From contig NZ_JBOITM010000068.1 in assembly GCF_050717535.1 (NCBI RefSeq), positions 62,001 through 126,000 of the forward strand: DNA of 64,000 nucleotides, in the 5' to 3' direction. The first letter of the stretch is position 1. Each line of letters opens with the position of its first letter. Positions 17,897 through 26,572 of the stretch are shown one piece after another. Below the pieces are notes generated by a model that made no database searches, was not told where the DNA came from, and saw only the letters and a program-made list of their open reading frames with translations. This stretch comes from Clostridium_AD sp050717535 (GTDB taxonomy: Bacteria > Bacillota > Clostridia > Clostridiales > Clostridiaceae). The position numbers and the translations under genes were made by a program.

Positions 17897-18445
17897 CTAA
17901 TTTTCTTCATATGATACTGGCACATTATTTATTCCAAGTTCTTGTGCTGCCGCATATTGATCATATCCTGATACTATTATAAGGCTTCCTTTTTTAACAA
18001 CTATAGGTGTGCTAAATTTATTGTTATTTTTCATATAATTTATAGCTTTGTTTTTTGAACGTTTTATTGACAAATCTTCATTTTCATTTACTAGCTTTGA
18101 GATATCCATTATTTCATCAGTTCCAGTTGGCATTTCACAATTTAGATCTATTTGTCCATTATCATCCTTTAACAAATGGAATAATTTAATTGATGCTGCT
18201 TCCACTGAAATAAAAGGTGTTCCTTTGCTATTTACACATGCTTTTAATTCACCTTTGATCACAAAGTAATTTACATCCTTCATACCTACTACTGCATCTC
18301 TCCAATAATCTTTTTTTACAATTACCCTATAAATTGACTCCATATTATCATAAGTACCTATTTTAAATAGTAAATTGATATCACCATTGCCTAACTTAGT
18401 TGTTTTTACAGGTAACCCTTTAATTATAATTTCACTTTTGTTCAT
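17897..18445 (-). CDS. Hypothetical protein with OB-like N-half and ParB-like C-half
   Basis: A 182-residue protein. The first about 100 residues (IIIKGLPVKTTKLGNGDI, then YFVIKGELKACVNSKGTPFI) look like a single-strand-binding type OB fold: alternating strands with a central 'GxxxxxxxxxGxPF' turn. The last 45 residues (FSTPIVVKKGSLIIVSGYDQ, then AAAQELGINNVPVSYEE) match the ParB/Srx core, in which 'I-V-D-G-x-x-R-x-x-A-x-x-x-G-x-x-x-V-P' is usual; here the GH-R is replaced by GYDQY. I do not know a named family with this order. Start has TAAAGGAG 8 nt upstream and the gene has its own terminator. Confidence 0.55.
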   Translation of the reverse strand: MNKSEIIIKGLPVKTTKLGNGDINLLFKIGTYDNMESIYRVIVKKDYWRDAVVGMKDVNYFVIKGELKACVNSKGTPFISVEAASIKLFHLLKDDNGQIDLNCEMPTGTDEIMDISKLVNENEDLSIKRSKNKAINYMKNNNKFSTPIVVKKGSLIIVSGYDQYAAAQELGINNVPVSYEEN

Positions 18446-18542
18446 AATTGAATTCTCCTTTATATGTGCATATTTTTTGGCTTAGTTTAATATATTAAAT
18501 AGTTTTTTTGAAAAATTCCATGCATCTCAAATTCTAAAAATA

Positions 18543-18581
18543 AAACACCTAGAAAGCATATATTGCCTTCTAGGTGTTTTT
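18543..18581 (-). terminator. Intrinsic terminator
   Basis: AAAACACCTAGAA pairs with TTCTAGGTGTTTT over an AT-rich loop. It lies downstream of the MshEN-CheX gene on the minus strand. The rest of the 358-nt gap 18446-18803 holds no gene I can support. Confidence 0.85.
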
Positions 18582-18803
18582 AACTTTTATAATTTAACTT
18601 CTTATTAGTTGTCATAGAAATAGATTTAACTAGTCTTATGTTAGTTGATATTAGATATTTTTCACATGTGGAAATTTCATAATTATAAGCTAACACAGAC
18701 TTCACCCCATTCGTAAATTTTAAAACATTTATTTATAAAATATTCTTGTTCATAAGTTCATTATAACATTTTGCGCAGAAAATAACAATTCAAAGTATCT
18801 ATT

Positions 18804-19676
18804 CTATAAATAAGATATAATAAGTTCCATTTTACCAAAGGGTAATTCTATTGGAAGCATATATGTAGAAGAAATTGTCTTTTCAAAAGACACTGACTGA
18901 GGATCCATATCTAATTCAATTCCTATATTAGACATTGCTACAAGATACAATCCATTGTTTAAATTTAAAAATTCACCTACTGAATCTTTAGCCAGTTCAT
19001 CCACACTTGTTAATTCTTCCTCAGCATATCGAGAAGCAATTTTCACAAACACTTCCTCTTCTGCGTTAATATAAGTTTGTAAATTAATTGAGTTTTTTAT
19101 TCTTTGGCTTACTACCCATTTTGTTTTGCATTCTTCAATTTTCACTATTTTATTTGTATAAACATCTGAATCAATAAAACGAATTATATTTCGCATAAAT
19201 AGTGCAATATAGTGTTTTATTTCATCTCCATATTTATCCCCTTCTAAGTTTACATAAATATTTATTATTTCGTCTACATCATCTCTTTGTAGCGCATCAA
19301 ATTGGTGTTCAGAGATATTATACTTTTTCTTATACTCATAAAGCGCTCCTTCAAACATTTCAAGAGACATATAGTTTTTATCTATTAGTGCTTGTGCCAG
19401 TAAGAGATGGCCAAAACTTTGAGAACTTAGTAATTCCTCTACTTGCTCCACTTTCATATAGCCTCGATCTACAGCTATCTCTCCAAATCGCTTATCAACC
19501 TTTGCTTGCATTTGATGTACCTCGCTGGACTGTTGCGCATTCATATATCCCGCATTTATAGCTAAAACTCCTAGCTTTAATCTAACTGAATGTTGGTATT
19601 CCAGTGCTTCCTTTAATTGCAACACAGTTAGGTATTTTTCATTTAATAAATATTGACCGAAATATTGGCTAAACAT
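18804..19676 (-). CDS. MshEN-like repeat protein with CheX-type phosphatase domain
   Basis: The 290-residue protein has two parts. The N-terminal 115 residues hold repeated units of the form 'FGQYLLNEKYLTVLQLKEAL', 'LGVLAINAGYMNAQQSSEV', 'FGEIAVDRGYMKVEQVEEL', 'LLAQALIDKNYMSLEMFEGAL', typical of MshE-N/GspE-N domains that in other proteins bind cyclic di-GMP. The C-terminal 150 residues resemble CheX/CheC, with the phosphatase helix DSVGEFLNLNNG carrying the required E-x-x-N. It would dephosphorylate a CheY-like protein, and one is encoded 17 nt downstream on the same strand. A GGDEF gene lies close by at 20863. Function inferred from domains. Confidence 0.7.
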   Translation of the reverse strand: MFSQYFGQYLLNEKYLTVLQLKEALEYQHSVRLKLGVLAINAGYMNAQQSSEVHQMQAKVDKRFGEIAVDRGYMKVEQVEELLSSQSFGHLLLAQALIDKNYMSLEMFEGALYEYKKKYNISEHQFDALQRDDVDEIINIYVNLEGDKYGDEIKHYIALFMRNIIRFIDSDVYTNKIVKIEECKTKWVVSQRIKNSINLQTYINAEEEVFVKIASRYAEEELTSVDELAKDSVGEFLNLNNGLYLVAMSNIGIELDMDPQSVSFEKTISSTYMLPIELPFGKMELIISYL

Positions 19677-19693
19677 AGCTTCACGCTCCTTGT

Positions 19694-20062
19694 CTATTTT
19701 AAATTAAGAAGAATCTTATTAATTTGTTCAACTTCCCAAGGCTTTTGGACAAATTCAAAAGCTCCTACTTTTATTGCCTCTTTTATGTGTTCCTTTGTTC
19801 CAGCTGAAGAAGCCATTACTACTTTTGCATTTTTATCAAATTCTAATATCTCTTTAACTGCCTGGATTCCATTTTTAATAGGCATAATGATATCCATAAA
19901 TACCAAAGCTGGATTACTCTCTTTGTATATGTCTATTGCTTCTTGCCCATTAGTAGCTTCTAAAATATCATTACAACCACAACTTTTTAATACCTCTTTT
20001 AGCTTTTTCCTAATTAACATAGAATCATCACATACTAATATTTTAATAGAATTTTCAATCAT
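19694..20062 (-). CDS. CheY-like single-domain response regulator
   Basis: A 122-residue receiver domain without an output domain. The acidic pocket is LVCDDSM, the phospho-acceptor Asp is in LVFMDIIMPIKNG, the switch Ser/Thr in VMASSAGT, and the invariant Lys in EFVQKPWE. These match CheY. The ATG at 20062 has AGGAGG 7 nt upstream; the TTG before it is too close to that site. It is transcribed ahead of the MshEN-CheX gene, so the two should work as a regulator and phosphatase pair. Which kinase feeds it is not shown. Confidence 0.88.
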   Translation of the reverse strand: MIENSIKILVCDDSMLIRKKLKEVLKSCGCNDILEATNGQEAIDIYKESNPALVFMDIIMPIKNGIQAVKEILEFDKNAKVVMASSAGTKEHIKEAIKVGAFEFVQKPWEVEQINKILLNLK

Positions 20063-20288
20063 CAAATTTCCTCCTCATATAATTCTATAATGCAATTTTT
20101 TTGCTTCTATACATAATTTCGGCATATTTTAGAAAACTCCTTTTTTTACTTTTTATCAATATAAGAAAATTAAAAATATATATTCATTTTTATAGATATA
20201 TCATGCTAAAACACTTTAAATATACCATATTATATACTATACTAAAGTGGGTGCAAACTACGAATATTTTCATGGGGGAATGATGCAT

Positions 20289-20798
20289 ATGTTTATTTAT
20301 TTTCTAATTTATTTTGCTAAAATAATTGAGGTTTCTCTTGCAACTGTTAGGACCGTACTAATAACTAGAGGCGAAAAATTTTTTGGTTCTATTATTGGCT
20401 TTTTCGAAGTAATTATATGGTTATATTTAATAACTACAGTGCTTATTGGAATAAATCAAGAACCATTTAAAATGGTGGCCTATGCATTAGGATTTGCTTG
20501 TGGAAATTATATCGGTTGCATTTTAGAAGATAAGCTAGCATTGGGATTAATCACCTTAAATGTAATAGTATCCGCTAAAGACGGTCCCACATTAGCTAGA
20601 ACCTTGAGAGCAGAAAATATTGGTGTTACTATTATGGATGCTGAAGGGCTAAAAGAATCTAAAAAAATGCTTGTATTACACGTTAAAAGAAAAAGAAAAT
20701 CTATAGTTTTAAAATTAATAAATAATTCAAATATTAATGCAGTAATTTCCCTAATGGATACCAAAACTATATATGGGGGTTATGGTATTAGAAAATAA
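20289..20798 (+). CDS. UPF0316/DUF2179-type membrane protein
   Basis: A protein of about 169 residues with three membrane helices at the N-terminus (FIYFLIYFAKIIEVS, FFGSIIGFFEVIIWLYLITT, MVAYALGFACGNYIGCILED) followed by a soluble alpha/beta domain LNVIVSAKDGPTLARTLRAE. The pattern 'EVSLATVRTVLITRG' is the hallmark of UPF0316 (DUF5698 plus DUF2179). Function unknown. GGGGGA (20274-20279) sits 9 nt before ATG 20289; two earlier in-frame ATGs overlap or crowd the site. A strong terminator overlaps its end. Confidence 0.82.
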   Translation: MFIYFLIYFAKIIEVSLATVRTVLITRGEKFFGSIIGFFEVIIWLYLITTVLIGINQEPFKMVAYALGFACGNYIGCILEDKLALGLITLNVIVSAKDGPTLARTLRAENIGVTIMDAEGLKESKKMLVLHVKRKRKSIVLKLINNSNINAVISLMDTKTIYGGYGIRK

Positions 20799-20841
20799 AC
20801 AAGGGGGATGTAAAAAAATAAATTTTACATCCCCCTTGTTC
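20798..20841. terminator. Strong bidirectional terminator
   Basis: AACAAGGGGGATGTAAAA pairs perfectly with TTTTACATCCCCCTTGTT over a 7-nt loop, between converging genes. Confidence 0.93.
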
Positions 20842-20862
20842 CATTCTCTTTATGTACAAATT

Positions 20863-22509
20863 TTAAAACATATTTTCATTTCTTAAAAAAGCTTTGTTCC
20901 GACGTTCATTTTTGGCTTTATAAAGTTCTTCATCTGCAATTAAATACATGTCCTGATAGCTATTAAAGGTCGAGCTATTTCCGTATACGCCCCCTATACT
21001 AATAGTTACCGTATAGCACTCATCATTCCAAATATACTTAATACCAAGTTTTTCTATCGAACTACGAAGCCTCTCTTCGAGGACTAATACATCCTTATAT
21101 TCAGTGTCTTTAATAAAGCATACGAATTCTTCTCCGCCAAATCTTCCAACTATTCCATATTTGCTTCCCAAAACGCTTGTTAAACATGTTGCGATTTTTT
21201 TAAGGCAGGTATCACCTTCCGGATGTCCATAGCAATCATTATAACGTTTAAAATAATCAATATCTATCATTAAAAGTGCTAATTTTATTGGTTTTATTTT
21301 ACTTTCCGCCCACACCTTTGAGATGTAAATCTTTACACCTCTCCTGTTAGGTATATTAGTAAGTTCATCGGAAATTGCCTCTACACTTAAATTTCTATTT
21401 GCTTTTTCCATTTTATCAAGCAGTTTGTTTTGATTTCCAATATCCTTCTCCAATTGCTTATTTAATTTTGTGATTTTTTCAGCTTCCTCTCCACTAAATA
21501 ATTTACTAAGCTCAATTTTTATTATCTCAAGCTTTTGTGAAATCGCTGTGGTTTGGATTTCCTCTTCCATCATATGAAACCTTTTATAAAATTTAAGGGA
21601 TAGTCTAAAATCTTCCTTTCTTTCATAAAATTCAGTTATAATCTTATATATCTGACTCAATTCTTTTCTAGCATTTATTTTTTTTCCATAATTAATTGCT
21701 TTATGCATATAGACTAAGAAGAGTTTTTCGTTTTCAAATATTTCAAGTTCTGCAAGATTTATTAGTACATCTATTATAAAAAATTTATTTTCTATCCTCT
21801 CTAATTGAGCAAGCGACCTATTATAGCATTCTCTTGCTTTATCATATTCCTTCTGGATAAAATAAATTTTTCCTATGCTATTTTCTACTTCTGATAGGGC
21901 AGTAATATCATTATGTTCAATTAGAATGTCATAACTTTTTTTATAACATTCAAAGCTATAAGAATAATCTTTTTTTCTAAAATAAATCCCACCCATATTT
22001 TCTAATATAACTGCTGTGTTAGTAACATAATTATATTTCTCACATAAATTTAAAGCACTGTTATATGAAATTAATGCCTCATCAAGATTTCCCACCTCTT
22101 TATAAACTTCACCAATATTGTTCAATATTCTACTCTTTATAAGATTGTCTTCCGTTTTTTCTAATAAATGCAATGCTTTTAGAAAATTTTCAAGCGCTGG
22201 CTCATACATAGCATTATAAAAATATACAACTCCTATAAGGTTTAAAGTTGCCGCTAAGTCTAAGGGTTTATCATAAATTTCAAATATCTTAAAGGCATCA
22301 AATGCATAATTAAAACAGTCATTGAGTTTTGTCATTGATCTACAAGCAAGTGCCATGGAAAATAATGCATAAGCCTCTTCCAGCCTCAACTTATTGGCCT
22401 TTGCTATATCATAGGCTTCTTTACTCATATCAAAAGCAAGATTGGGTTGCTTAAAGGAAATCAATTTTGCCTCTTTAATTTTATTCATAACTACTTGTAT
22501 AGTATCCAT
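20863..22509 (-). CDS. TPR-GGDEF protein, probable diguanylate cyclase
   Basis: A 548-residue soluble protein. Residues 1 to about 330 are tetratricopeptide repeats (AATLNLIGVVYFYNAMYEPA, LNNIGEVYKEVGNLDEALIS and similar), then a coiled-coil linker, and a GGDEF domain from about 380 (DELTNIPNRRGVKIYI ... VGRFGGEEFVCFI). The active-site motif is GGEEF, so synthesis of cyclic di-GMP is expected. The product-inhibition RxxD site five residues before it is absent (sequence KYGIVGR). The TPR part probably senses a peptide or partner protein. CTAGGGGGG precedes the ATG. Confidence 0.88.
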   Translation of the reverse strand: MDTIQVVMNKIKEAKLISFKQPNLAFDMSKEAYDIAKANKLRLEEAYALFSMALACRSMTKLNDCFNYAFDAFKIFEIYDKPLDLAATLNLIGVVYFYNAMYEPALENFLKALHLLEKTEDNLIKSRILNNIGEVYKEVGNLDEALISYNSALNLCEKYNYVTNTAVILENMGGIYFRKKDYSYSFECYKKSYDILIEHNDITALSEVENSIGKIYFIQKEYDKARECYNRSLAQLERIENKFFIIDVLINLAELEIFENEKLFLVYMHKAINYGKKINARKELSQIYKIITEFYERKEDFRLSLKFYKRFHMMEEEIQTTAISQKLEIIKIELSKLFSGEEAEKITKLNKQLEKDIGNQNKLLDKMEKANRNLSVEAISDELTNIPNRRGVKIYISKVWAESKIKPIKLALLMIDIDYFKRYNDCYGHPEGDTCLKKIATCLTSVLGSKYGIVGRFGGEEFVCFIKDTEYKDVLVLEERLRSSIEKLGIKYIWNDECYTVTISIGGVYGNSSTFNSYQDMYLIADEELYKAKNERRNKAFLRNENMF

Positions 22510-22565
22510 TATAGAAATCCCCCCTAGAATACATAATTGTTCACCCTTTTGTGGTAGCCTTTTAT

Positions 22566-23198
22566 TTAATTATTACCTAAAATCCATTTAGCAGTTAAAA
22601 TAGCCTTGTCCTTTTGCTTTGTATTAACCGGAATACATAAAATCATACCATCACTTTTTACTCCAAACTCAGTAAGTATTTTACTATCTTGAAGGTCAAT
22701 TCCATAAACTCCTTTATCAGATGCTCTTTCTAATTCTTCAGCCTTTAAATGTGATAAATTGATACCTTGTACATTATCAAGCTTTAAACACATACCCTGC
22801 TTTTGAAATGCCACATAATCACTTTTGCTCATTATTAACAAATCTATTAAATTTGCACTTAATTCCGCTTGGAATTTTTGCATATATTGTGTTGCTGACT
22901 GTGTTTTACCATCAGTTAACCTGTCTACTGGCATAATTTCTATCCGAGCACTTTGTTTCTCAGTTCCATTTTTTATAACTATAGGTGTAAGAGTTTTTTC
23001 GAATTTTTCAATTTTATCTACGTCAAAGTTACTTCCAATTATAGTCAAATTAAACTCGTAATTAATCTTTGTAATTTGACCATGAATAAAACCGATAATA
23101 CTAAGCAAAACAATTATAGTCACTATTATATGTATCTTATAATAATCCCAAATATATTGAATTTTTTTCTTTCTAGTCAGCCCTTTAATATCCACCAT
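22566..23198 (-). CDS. Membrane-anchored hypothetical protein
   Basis: A 210-residue protein with a basic cytoplasmic start (LTRKKKIQYIWDYYKIH), one membrane helix (IIVTIIVLLSIIGFIHG, about 24-40), and an extracytoplasmic domain whose pattern (DLLIMSKSDYVAFQKQGMCL, LCIPVNTKQKDKA) is weakly like the core of periplasmic-binding proteins. Proteins of this layout are widespread in clostridia without assigned function. Start ATG has GGGGCGGA 5 nt upstream. It precedes the GGDEF gene on the same strand by 56 nt, so they may be co-transcribed. Confidence 0.65.
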   Translation of the reverse strand: MVDIKGLTRKKKIQYIWDYYKIHIIVTIIVLLSIIGFIHGQITKINYEFNLTIIGSNFDVDKIEKFEKTLTPIVIKNGTEKQSARIEIMPVDRLTDGKTQSATQYMQKFQAELSANLIDLLIMSKSDYVAFQKQGMCLKLDNVQGINLSHLKAEELERASDKGVYGIDLQDSKILTEFGVKSDGMILCIPVNTKQKDKAILTAKWILGNN

Positions 23199-23305
23199 TA
23201 TGTCCGCCCCTTTTAATTGTATATATATATATTTAGTTTACCATAAAAATATGAAATAATAAATATTGTATATTCGAAATAATTGTTTAATAATAATCTT
23301 TATTG

Positions 23306-23334
23306 TTTACAATGGTATAAAAATATAGTATTAT
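23306..23334 (+). promoter_or_regulatory. Sigma-A type promoter for the flavin oxidoreductase
   Basis: TTTACA (23306-23311), a 17-nt spacer and TATTAT (23329-23334), 50 nt before the TTG start of the downstream gene. Confidence 0.6.
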
Positions 23335-23383
23335 ATAAATAAAGGAAAATATAATAAGATTTACTTGAAAGGGAGAGATTAAA

Positions 23384-24502
23384 TTGAAAATAGAAAAACT
23401 ACTTAAGTCTAGAACCTTAGGTTCATCAATAAATGTAAAAAACCCTATAGTTATGGCACCTATGACTACTTTTTCAGGAAACAACGACGGAACAATATCT
23501 GAGGCAGAATTACTTTATTATAAAGCAAGATCCAAGGGTGTAGGTATGGTTATTACTGCAACAACCTATGTAAGTGAATCAGGCAAAGGTTTTCCAGGCC
23601 AATTTGCCGCCTACGATAATAAATTTTTACCAAGTCTAAAAAAATTAGCCCAGACCATAAAAGGAGAAGGCGCATTGGCTATCCTACAAATGTTCCACGG
23701 TGGCAGAATGGCAATTCCTGCTGAAATACCAGGTGGACAAACTATTAGTGCCAGCGCAGTAGCACCAGAAAGACCAGGTGCAATGACACCTAGAGAAATG
23801 ACAGAAATAGAAATTCAAGATACAATTAAAGCCTTTGGTAAAACGGCAAAACTAGCAATAGCTGCAGGTTTTGATGGTGTAGAGATTCATGGTGCTAACA
23901 CCTATTTATTACAACAATTTGTTTCTCCTCACTCAAATCGAAGAAGTGATTTTTGGGGAGGAAATGTAGAAAAAAGAATGAATTTTCCATTGGCTGTTAT
24001 AGCTGAAGTAAAAAAAGTGGTAAAAGAAGAAGTTGGAGATTCCTTTATAATTGGCTATAGATTTTCACCAGAAGAAACAGAGAACCCAGGAATAACTTTA
24101 AGTGATACCCTTTTATTTATAGATGTATTAGCAGATCAAGGACTAAGTTATTTGCATGCCTCCATAATGGATTTTTGGCAAAGTTCAATGCGTGATACAA
24201 CTACCACAAGCCCTATAATTTGCAAGATGCTTGACCAAATCCATGGTAGAGTTCCTTTCATTGGTGTTGGGTCTATCCATACACCCGGCGATGCTATAAA
24301 GGTACTTGATAGTGGCGCAGAATTTGTAGCCCTTGGCAGGGAGATAATAATGGAACCTGATTGGGTTGAAAAAGTTCAAAATGGAAAAATTTCAGAAATA
24401 CGTACTACATTAAGCAAAACCAGTAGAGCCTCTTTAGACATACCAGAACCACTTTGGAATGCAATAATAAATACACCGGGTTGGTTCCCACTAACAGAAT
24501 AG
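23384..24502 (+). CDS. NADH-dependent flavin oxidoreductase (old yellow enzyme family)
   Basis: A 372-residue single-domain TIM barrel of the OYE family. Visible markers: PIVMAPMTTF at the first strand, ILQMFHGGRM for flavin contact, GVEIHGANTYLLQQFVSPHS (His and Asn for substrate binding), NRRSDFWGG, and the phosphate-binding FIGVGSIHTP and EFVALGREII. It lacks the C-terminal iron-sulfur and Rossmann extensions of 2,4-dienoyl-CoA reductases. It likely reduces activated C=C bonds or nitro groups with FMN. Start is TTG with AAGGGAGAG upstream. Two hairpins follow. Confidence 0.9.
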   Translation: MKIEKLLKSRTLGSSINVKNPIVMAPMTTFSGNNDGTISEAELLYYKARSKGVGMVITATTYVSESGKGFPGQFAAYDNKFLPSLKKLAQTIKGEGALAILQMFHGGRMAIPAEIPGGQTISASAVAPERPGAMTPREMTEIEIQDTIKAFGKTAKLAIAAGFDGVEIHGANTYLLQQFVSPHSNRRSDFWGGNVEKRMNFPLAVIAEVKKVVKEEVGDSFIIGYRFSPEETENPGITLSDTLLFIDVLADQGLSYLHASIMDFWQSSMRDTTTTSPIICKMLDQIHGRVPFIGVGSIHTPGDAIKVLDSGAEFVALGREIIMEPDWVEKVQNGKISEIRTTLSKTSRASLDIPEPLWNAIINTPGWFPLTE

Positions 24503-24506
24503 TTCT

Positions 24507-24592
24507 GTTATAGCTATAAAATTTATAATAAACTTTATAGCTATAACAAAAATGCCAGATATGTTATTAAAACATATCTGGCATTTTTTTTT
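24507..24592 (+). terminator. Tandem hairpins ending in a strong terminator
   Basis: The first inverted repeat is GTTATAGCTATAAA (24507-24520) with TTTATAGCTATAAC (24534-24547). The second is AAAATGCCAGATATGTT with AACATATCTGGCATTTT followed by a long T-run, a typical intrinsic terminator that can work from both sides. Confidence 0.88.
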
Positions 24593-24627
24593 TGAGACTT
24601 TTGCATAAAACTACTAAACCTCACAAC

Positions 24628-24933
24628 CTAAAATATTGTTCTAAACTGTGAAATATGAGTAATTACAAACTCCATACCTCCCATACCCATTGCAAAGAAT
24701 GATACCATTATTACAAGGATTATTGCGCCGAAATCATATTTCATTATCTCTTCTTTGTTTATGATATAGGCTACAATAATTTCAATGCCTAGTATAATTA
24801 AAACCAGTGGCCACATAGATGCTATTAATGAATAATTAATACTTGGATTTATTAATCGTAATAAAAACATTATACCAAATATAACTAAAACTATTCCCGT
24901 TGTAAATGTCCCTACTCTTCGTCCCTTAATCAT
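24628..24933 (-). CDS. Small membrane protein, LiaF/DUF5668-like
   Basis: A 101-residue protein with three membrane helices (TTGIVLVIFGIMFLLRLI, YSLIASMWPLVLIILGIEII, GAIILVIMVSFFAMGMGG). The pattern 'W-P-L-[VI]-L-I-x-L-G-x-E-I' is the LiaI/LiaF transmembrane (DUF5668) repeat seen in envelope-stress proteins. Its start overlaps the stop of the preceding gene by 8 nt, so the two are translationally coupled. It is the last gene of the ECF sigma operon. Confidence 0.7.
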   Translation of the reverse strand: MIKGRRVGTFTTGIVLVIFGIMFLLRLINPSINYSLIASMWPLVLIILGIEIIVAYIINKEEIMKYDFGAIILVIMVSFFAMGMGGMEFVITHISQFRTIF

Positions 24934-25450
24934 TCATATCACACTCTCTTTTTTTACCTACAATAAGCTTTGCACCCACAACAATTATTACAACACCTAT
25001 GATTATCTGAGGAGCCATTCTTGTTATATTATGAATTGCGTTATATGCTTCATCAGAAATATATCCAGTTAAGCTATTTATAGTGTTAATCCATATTAAG
25101 TAAATACCAAGGATTACTAGTGTTATTCCTGAAATCAATCTATGTTTTTTTAATATACCCCAATCTATTTTTCCTAATTCATCAAGTGAAAACAAATAAT
25201 TATCCTCCAGTAATAAAAATTCTTCATCCGTGGAATAACGTTTATTCATACAATCAAAGAATGAATAAAACCAGATTAATGGTAAAACAAAGAGCAGTGG
25301 TCCTATAGAAAGCCAACTAGAAAGAAATATTAAAAAGAAGAATGCTGCCATAAACGATAGACCCATCTTCATAAAACCCATATACATATGACCCGCTCCA
25401 GGTAACATTGAAAAACAAAAGGTTAAAAATTTACTTTTTTCCTTTATCAT
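24926..25450 (-). CDS. Polytopic membrane protein with LiaF/DUF5668-like tail
   Basis: A 174-residue protein. The N-terminal half has the pattern FCFSMLPGAGHMYMGFMKMG, like the 'P-G-x-G-x-x-Y-x-G' hairpin of TM2-domain proteins. A cytoplasmic loop with many acidic residues follows (STDEEFLLLEDNYLFSLDEL), then two more helices (SGITLVILGIYLIWINTI, IIIGVVIIVVGAKLIVG). It overlaps both neighbours by 8-20 nt. Being in an operon with an ECF sigma factor and its anti-sigma, it is probably part of an envelope-stress response. Function unproven. Confidence 0.65.
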   Translation of the reverse strand: MIKEKSKFLTFCFSMLPGAGHMYMGFMKMGLSFMAAFFFLIFLSSWLSIGPLLFVLPLIWFYSFFDCMNKRYSTDEEFLLLEDNYLFSLDELGKIDWGILKKHRLISGITLVILGIYLIWINTINSLTGYISDEAYNAIHNITRMAPQIIIGVVIIVVGAKLIVGKKRECDMND

Positions 25451-25889
25451 TATTAAAAACCTCCAAATTAATTATTTTTTGTGAGAAATCATTAAGACTT
25501 TCATTAATTGTGTTAATAGTACTTATACTCATTGGGTTAACTCTTAATGTGTTGGTTTCTGTATTAGCTAGAAAATTTAACCCATTGGAAAAAACAATAA
25601 TTAATGCTACACTCGCTGCCATTACTACCCTAAGAGAATAAAAGACAAATTGAGTATTGTTTTCTTTTTTCTTTTTTACCTTGCAGAATATTTCCTGCTC
25701 AAATCCTAGTGGCGCCTCTACAAGCTCATTATCATTGAAACTATTAGCTAGTGCATCCGCACAACCTTCACAATTGCAAATATGTTCCGTTAATAAAATT
25801 AATTCATTGTTATTTAGTGAACCCTCTTTAAGCGCATTTATTGACGTTTTGGTTAAGTGACCATATTCTTTAAATAATGTAGTACTCAC
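25431..25889 (-). CDS. Anti-sigma factor with zinc-finger motif
   Basis: A protein of about 152 residues. The N-terminal cytoplasmic part carries H-x3-C-x2-C in EHICNCEGCADA (about 40-50), the zinc-binding anti-sigma signature. One membrane helix follows (VVMAASVALIIVFSNGLNFL, about 103-122) and a short outer segment rich in Asn and Thr. It would hold the ECF sigma factor encoded immediately upstream until a signal releases it. I chose GTG 25889 because AGGAGG lies 5 nt upstream; the start overlaps the sigma stop in a GTGA arrangement. Confidence 0.82.
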   Translation of the reverse strand: MSTTLFKEYGHLTKTSINALKEGSLNNNELILLTEHICNCEGCADALANSFNDNELVEAPLGFEQEIFCKVKKKKENNTQFVFYSLRVVMAASVALIIVFSNGLNFLANTETNTLRVNPMSISTINTINESLNDFSQKIINLEVFNNDKGKK

Positions 25890-26395
25890 ACTAACTCCTC
25901 CTTCCACAAAACTTTCAACAGTTTTTTGGATCTATACAAATGAGTTTGTAATGTTTTCAAACTTTGACCTGTATCTTTTGCCATATCAGAAAGCTTAATA
26001 TCTTTACAAAAATAGTTTATGGCCACCGCCCTATAAGGCTCTTTTAGTTTGTCACATAAACCATATATCTTTTCCCTACTATGTTTTTTTAAAAGTGTAT
26101 CCTCAGGTAAGTCTCCCGTGTCCATTATCCCATCAAAATCTTCATTTGATAGGCTATGAATTGCTCTTGCAGGACTTTTAAGAAAATCTTTGCATTTATT
26201 TGCAGCAATTTTAGTAAGCCATGCTTTAAAATTCACACCGTCAAATTTATCAAAACTAGTATACGCAGATAAAAATGTCTGTTGTGCCAAATCTTCTGCA
26301 TCAAAATAATTTTTTGTAAAAGATAGACAAATAGTAATGATTAAACGTTCATATTGTTTTATATAGTTTGCAAACTGATCCTTTTGGATAACCAT
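25886..26395 (-). CDS. ECF-type RNA polymerase sigma factor
   Basis: A protein of about 169 residues with region 2 (LIITICLSFTKNYFDAEDLA, then QQTFLSAYTSFDKF and WLTKIAANKCKDFLKS) and region 4 (LKEPYRAVAINYFCKDIKLS, then LQTHLYRSKKLLK) of extracytoplasmic-function sigma factors. Region 3 is absent as expected. Its gene heads a four-gene overlapping operon with an anti-sigma factor and two membrane proteins. These factors usually activate their own operon; I did not find a repeated promoter motif to test that here. Confidence 0.92.
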   Translation of the reverse strand: MVIQKDQFANYIKQYERLIITICLSFTKNYFDAEDLAQQTFLSAYTSFDKFDGVNFKAWLTKIAANKCKDFLKSPARAIHSLSNEDFDGIMDTGDLPEDTLLKKHSREKIYGLCDKLKEPYRAVAINYFCKDIKLSDMAKDTGQSLKTLQTHLYRSKKLLKVLWKEELV

Positions 26396-26529
26396 CACCC
26401 CCTTTGTCCTTACACTTAATATAACGATTCTAACTATAAAAACACTTCATCCTTATAAAAATTTATGTTTCACGAGGTAATTATTCCTCATATGTAGCAT
26501 TACAATAGATGATATTAGAATGATTTAAT

Positions 26530-26570
26530 AAAGCCTCTGCACTACTTTATAAAGTAATGCAAAGGCTTTT
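26530..26570 (-). terminator. Intrinsic terminator
   Basis: AAAGCCT-T-TGCA-TACTTTA and its complement pair across 26530-26570 with a T-run on the minus strand. It sits at the end of the 164-residue membrane protein gene. Confidence 0.8.
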
Positions 26571-26572
26571 AA

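Noticed and set aside
18580..18713. About 41-codon minus-strand frame upstream of the terminator at 18543
   Set aside because: Starts at a GTG without a convincing ribosome site and has no family resemblance; could be chance in AT-rich DNA.
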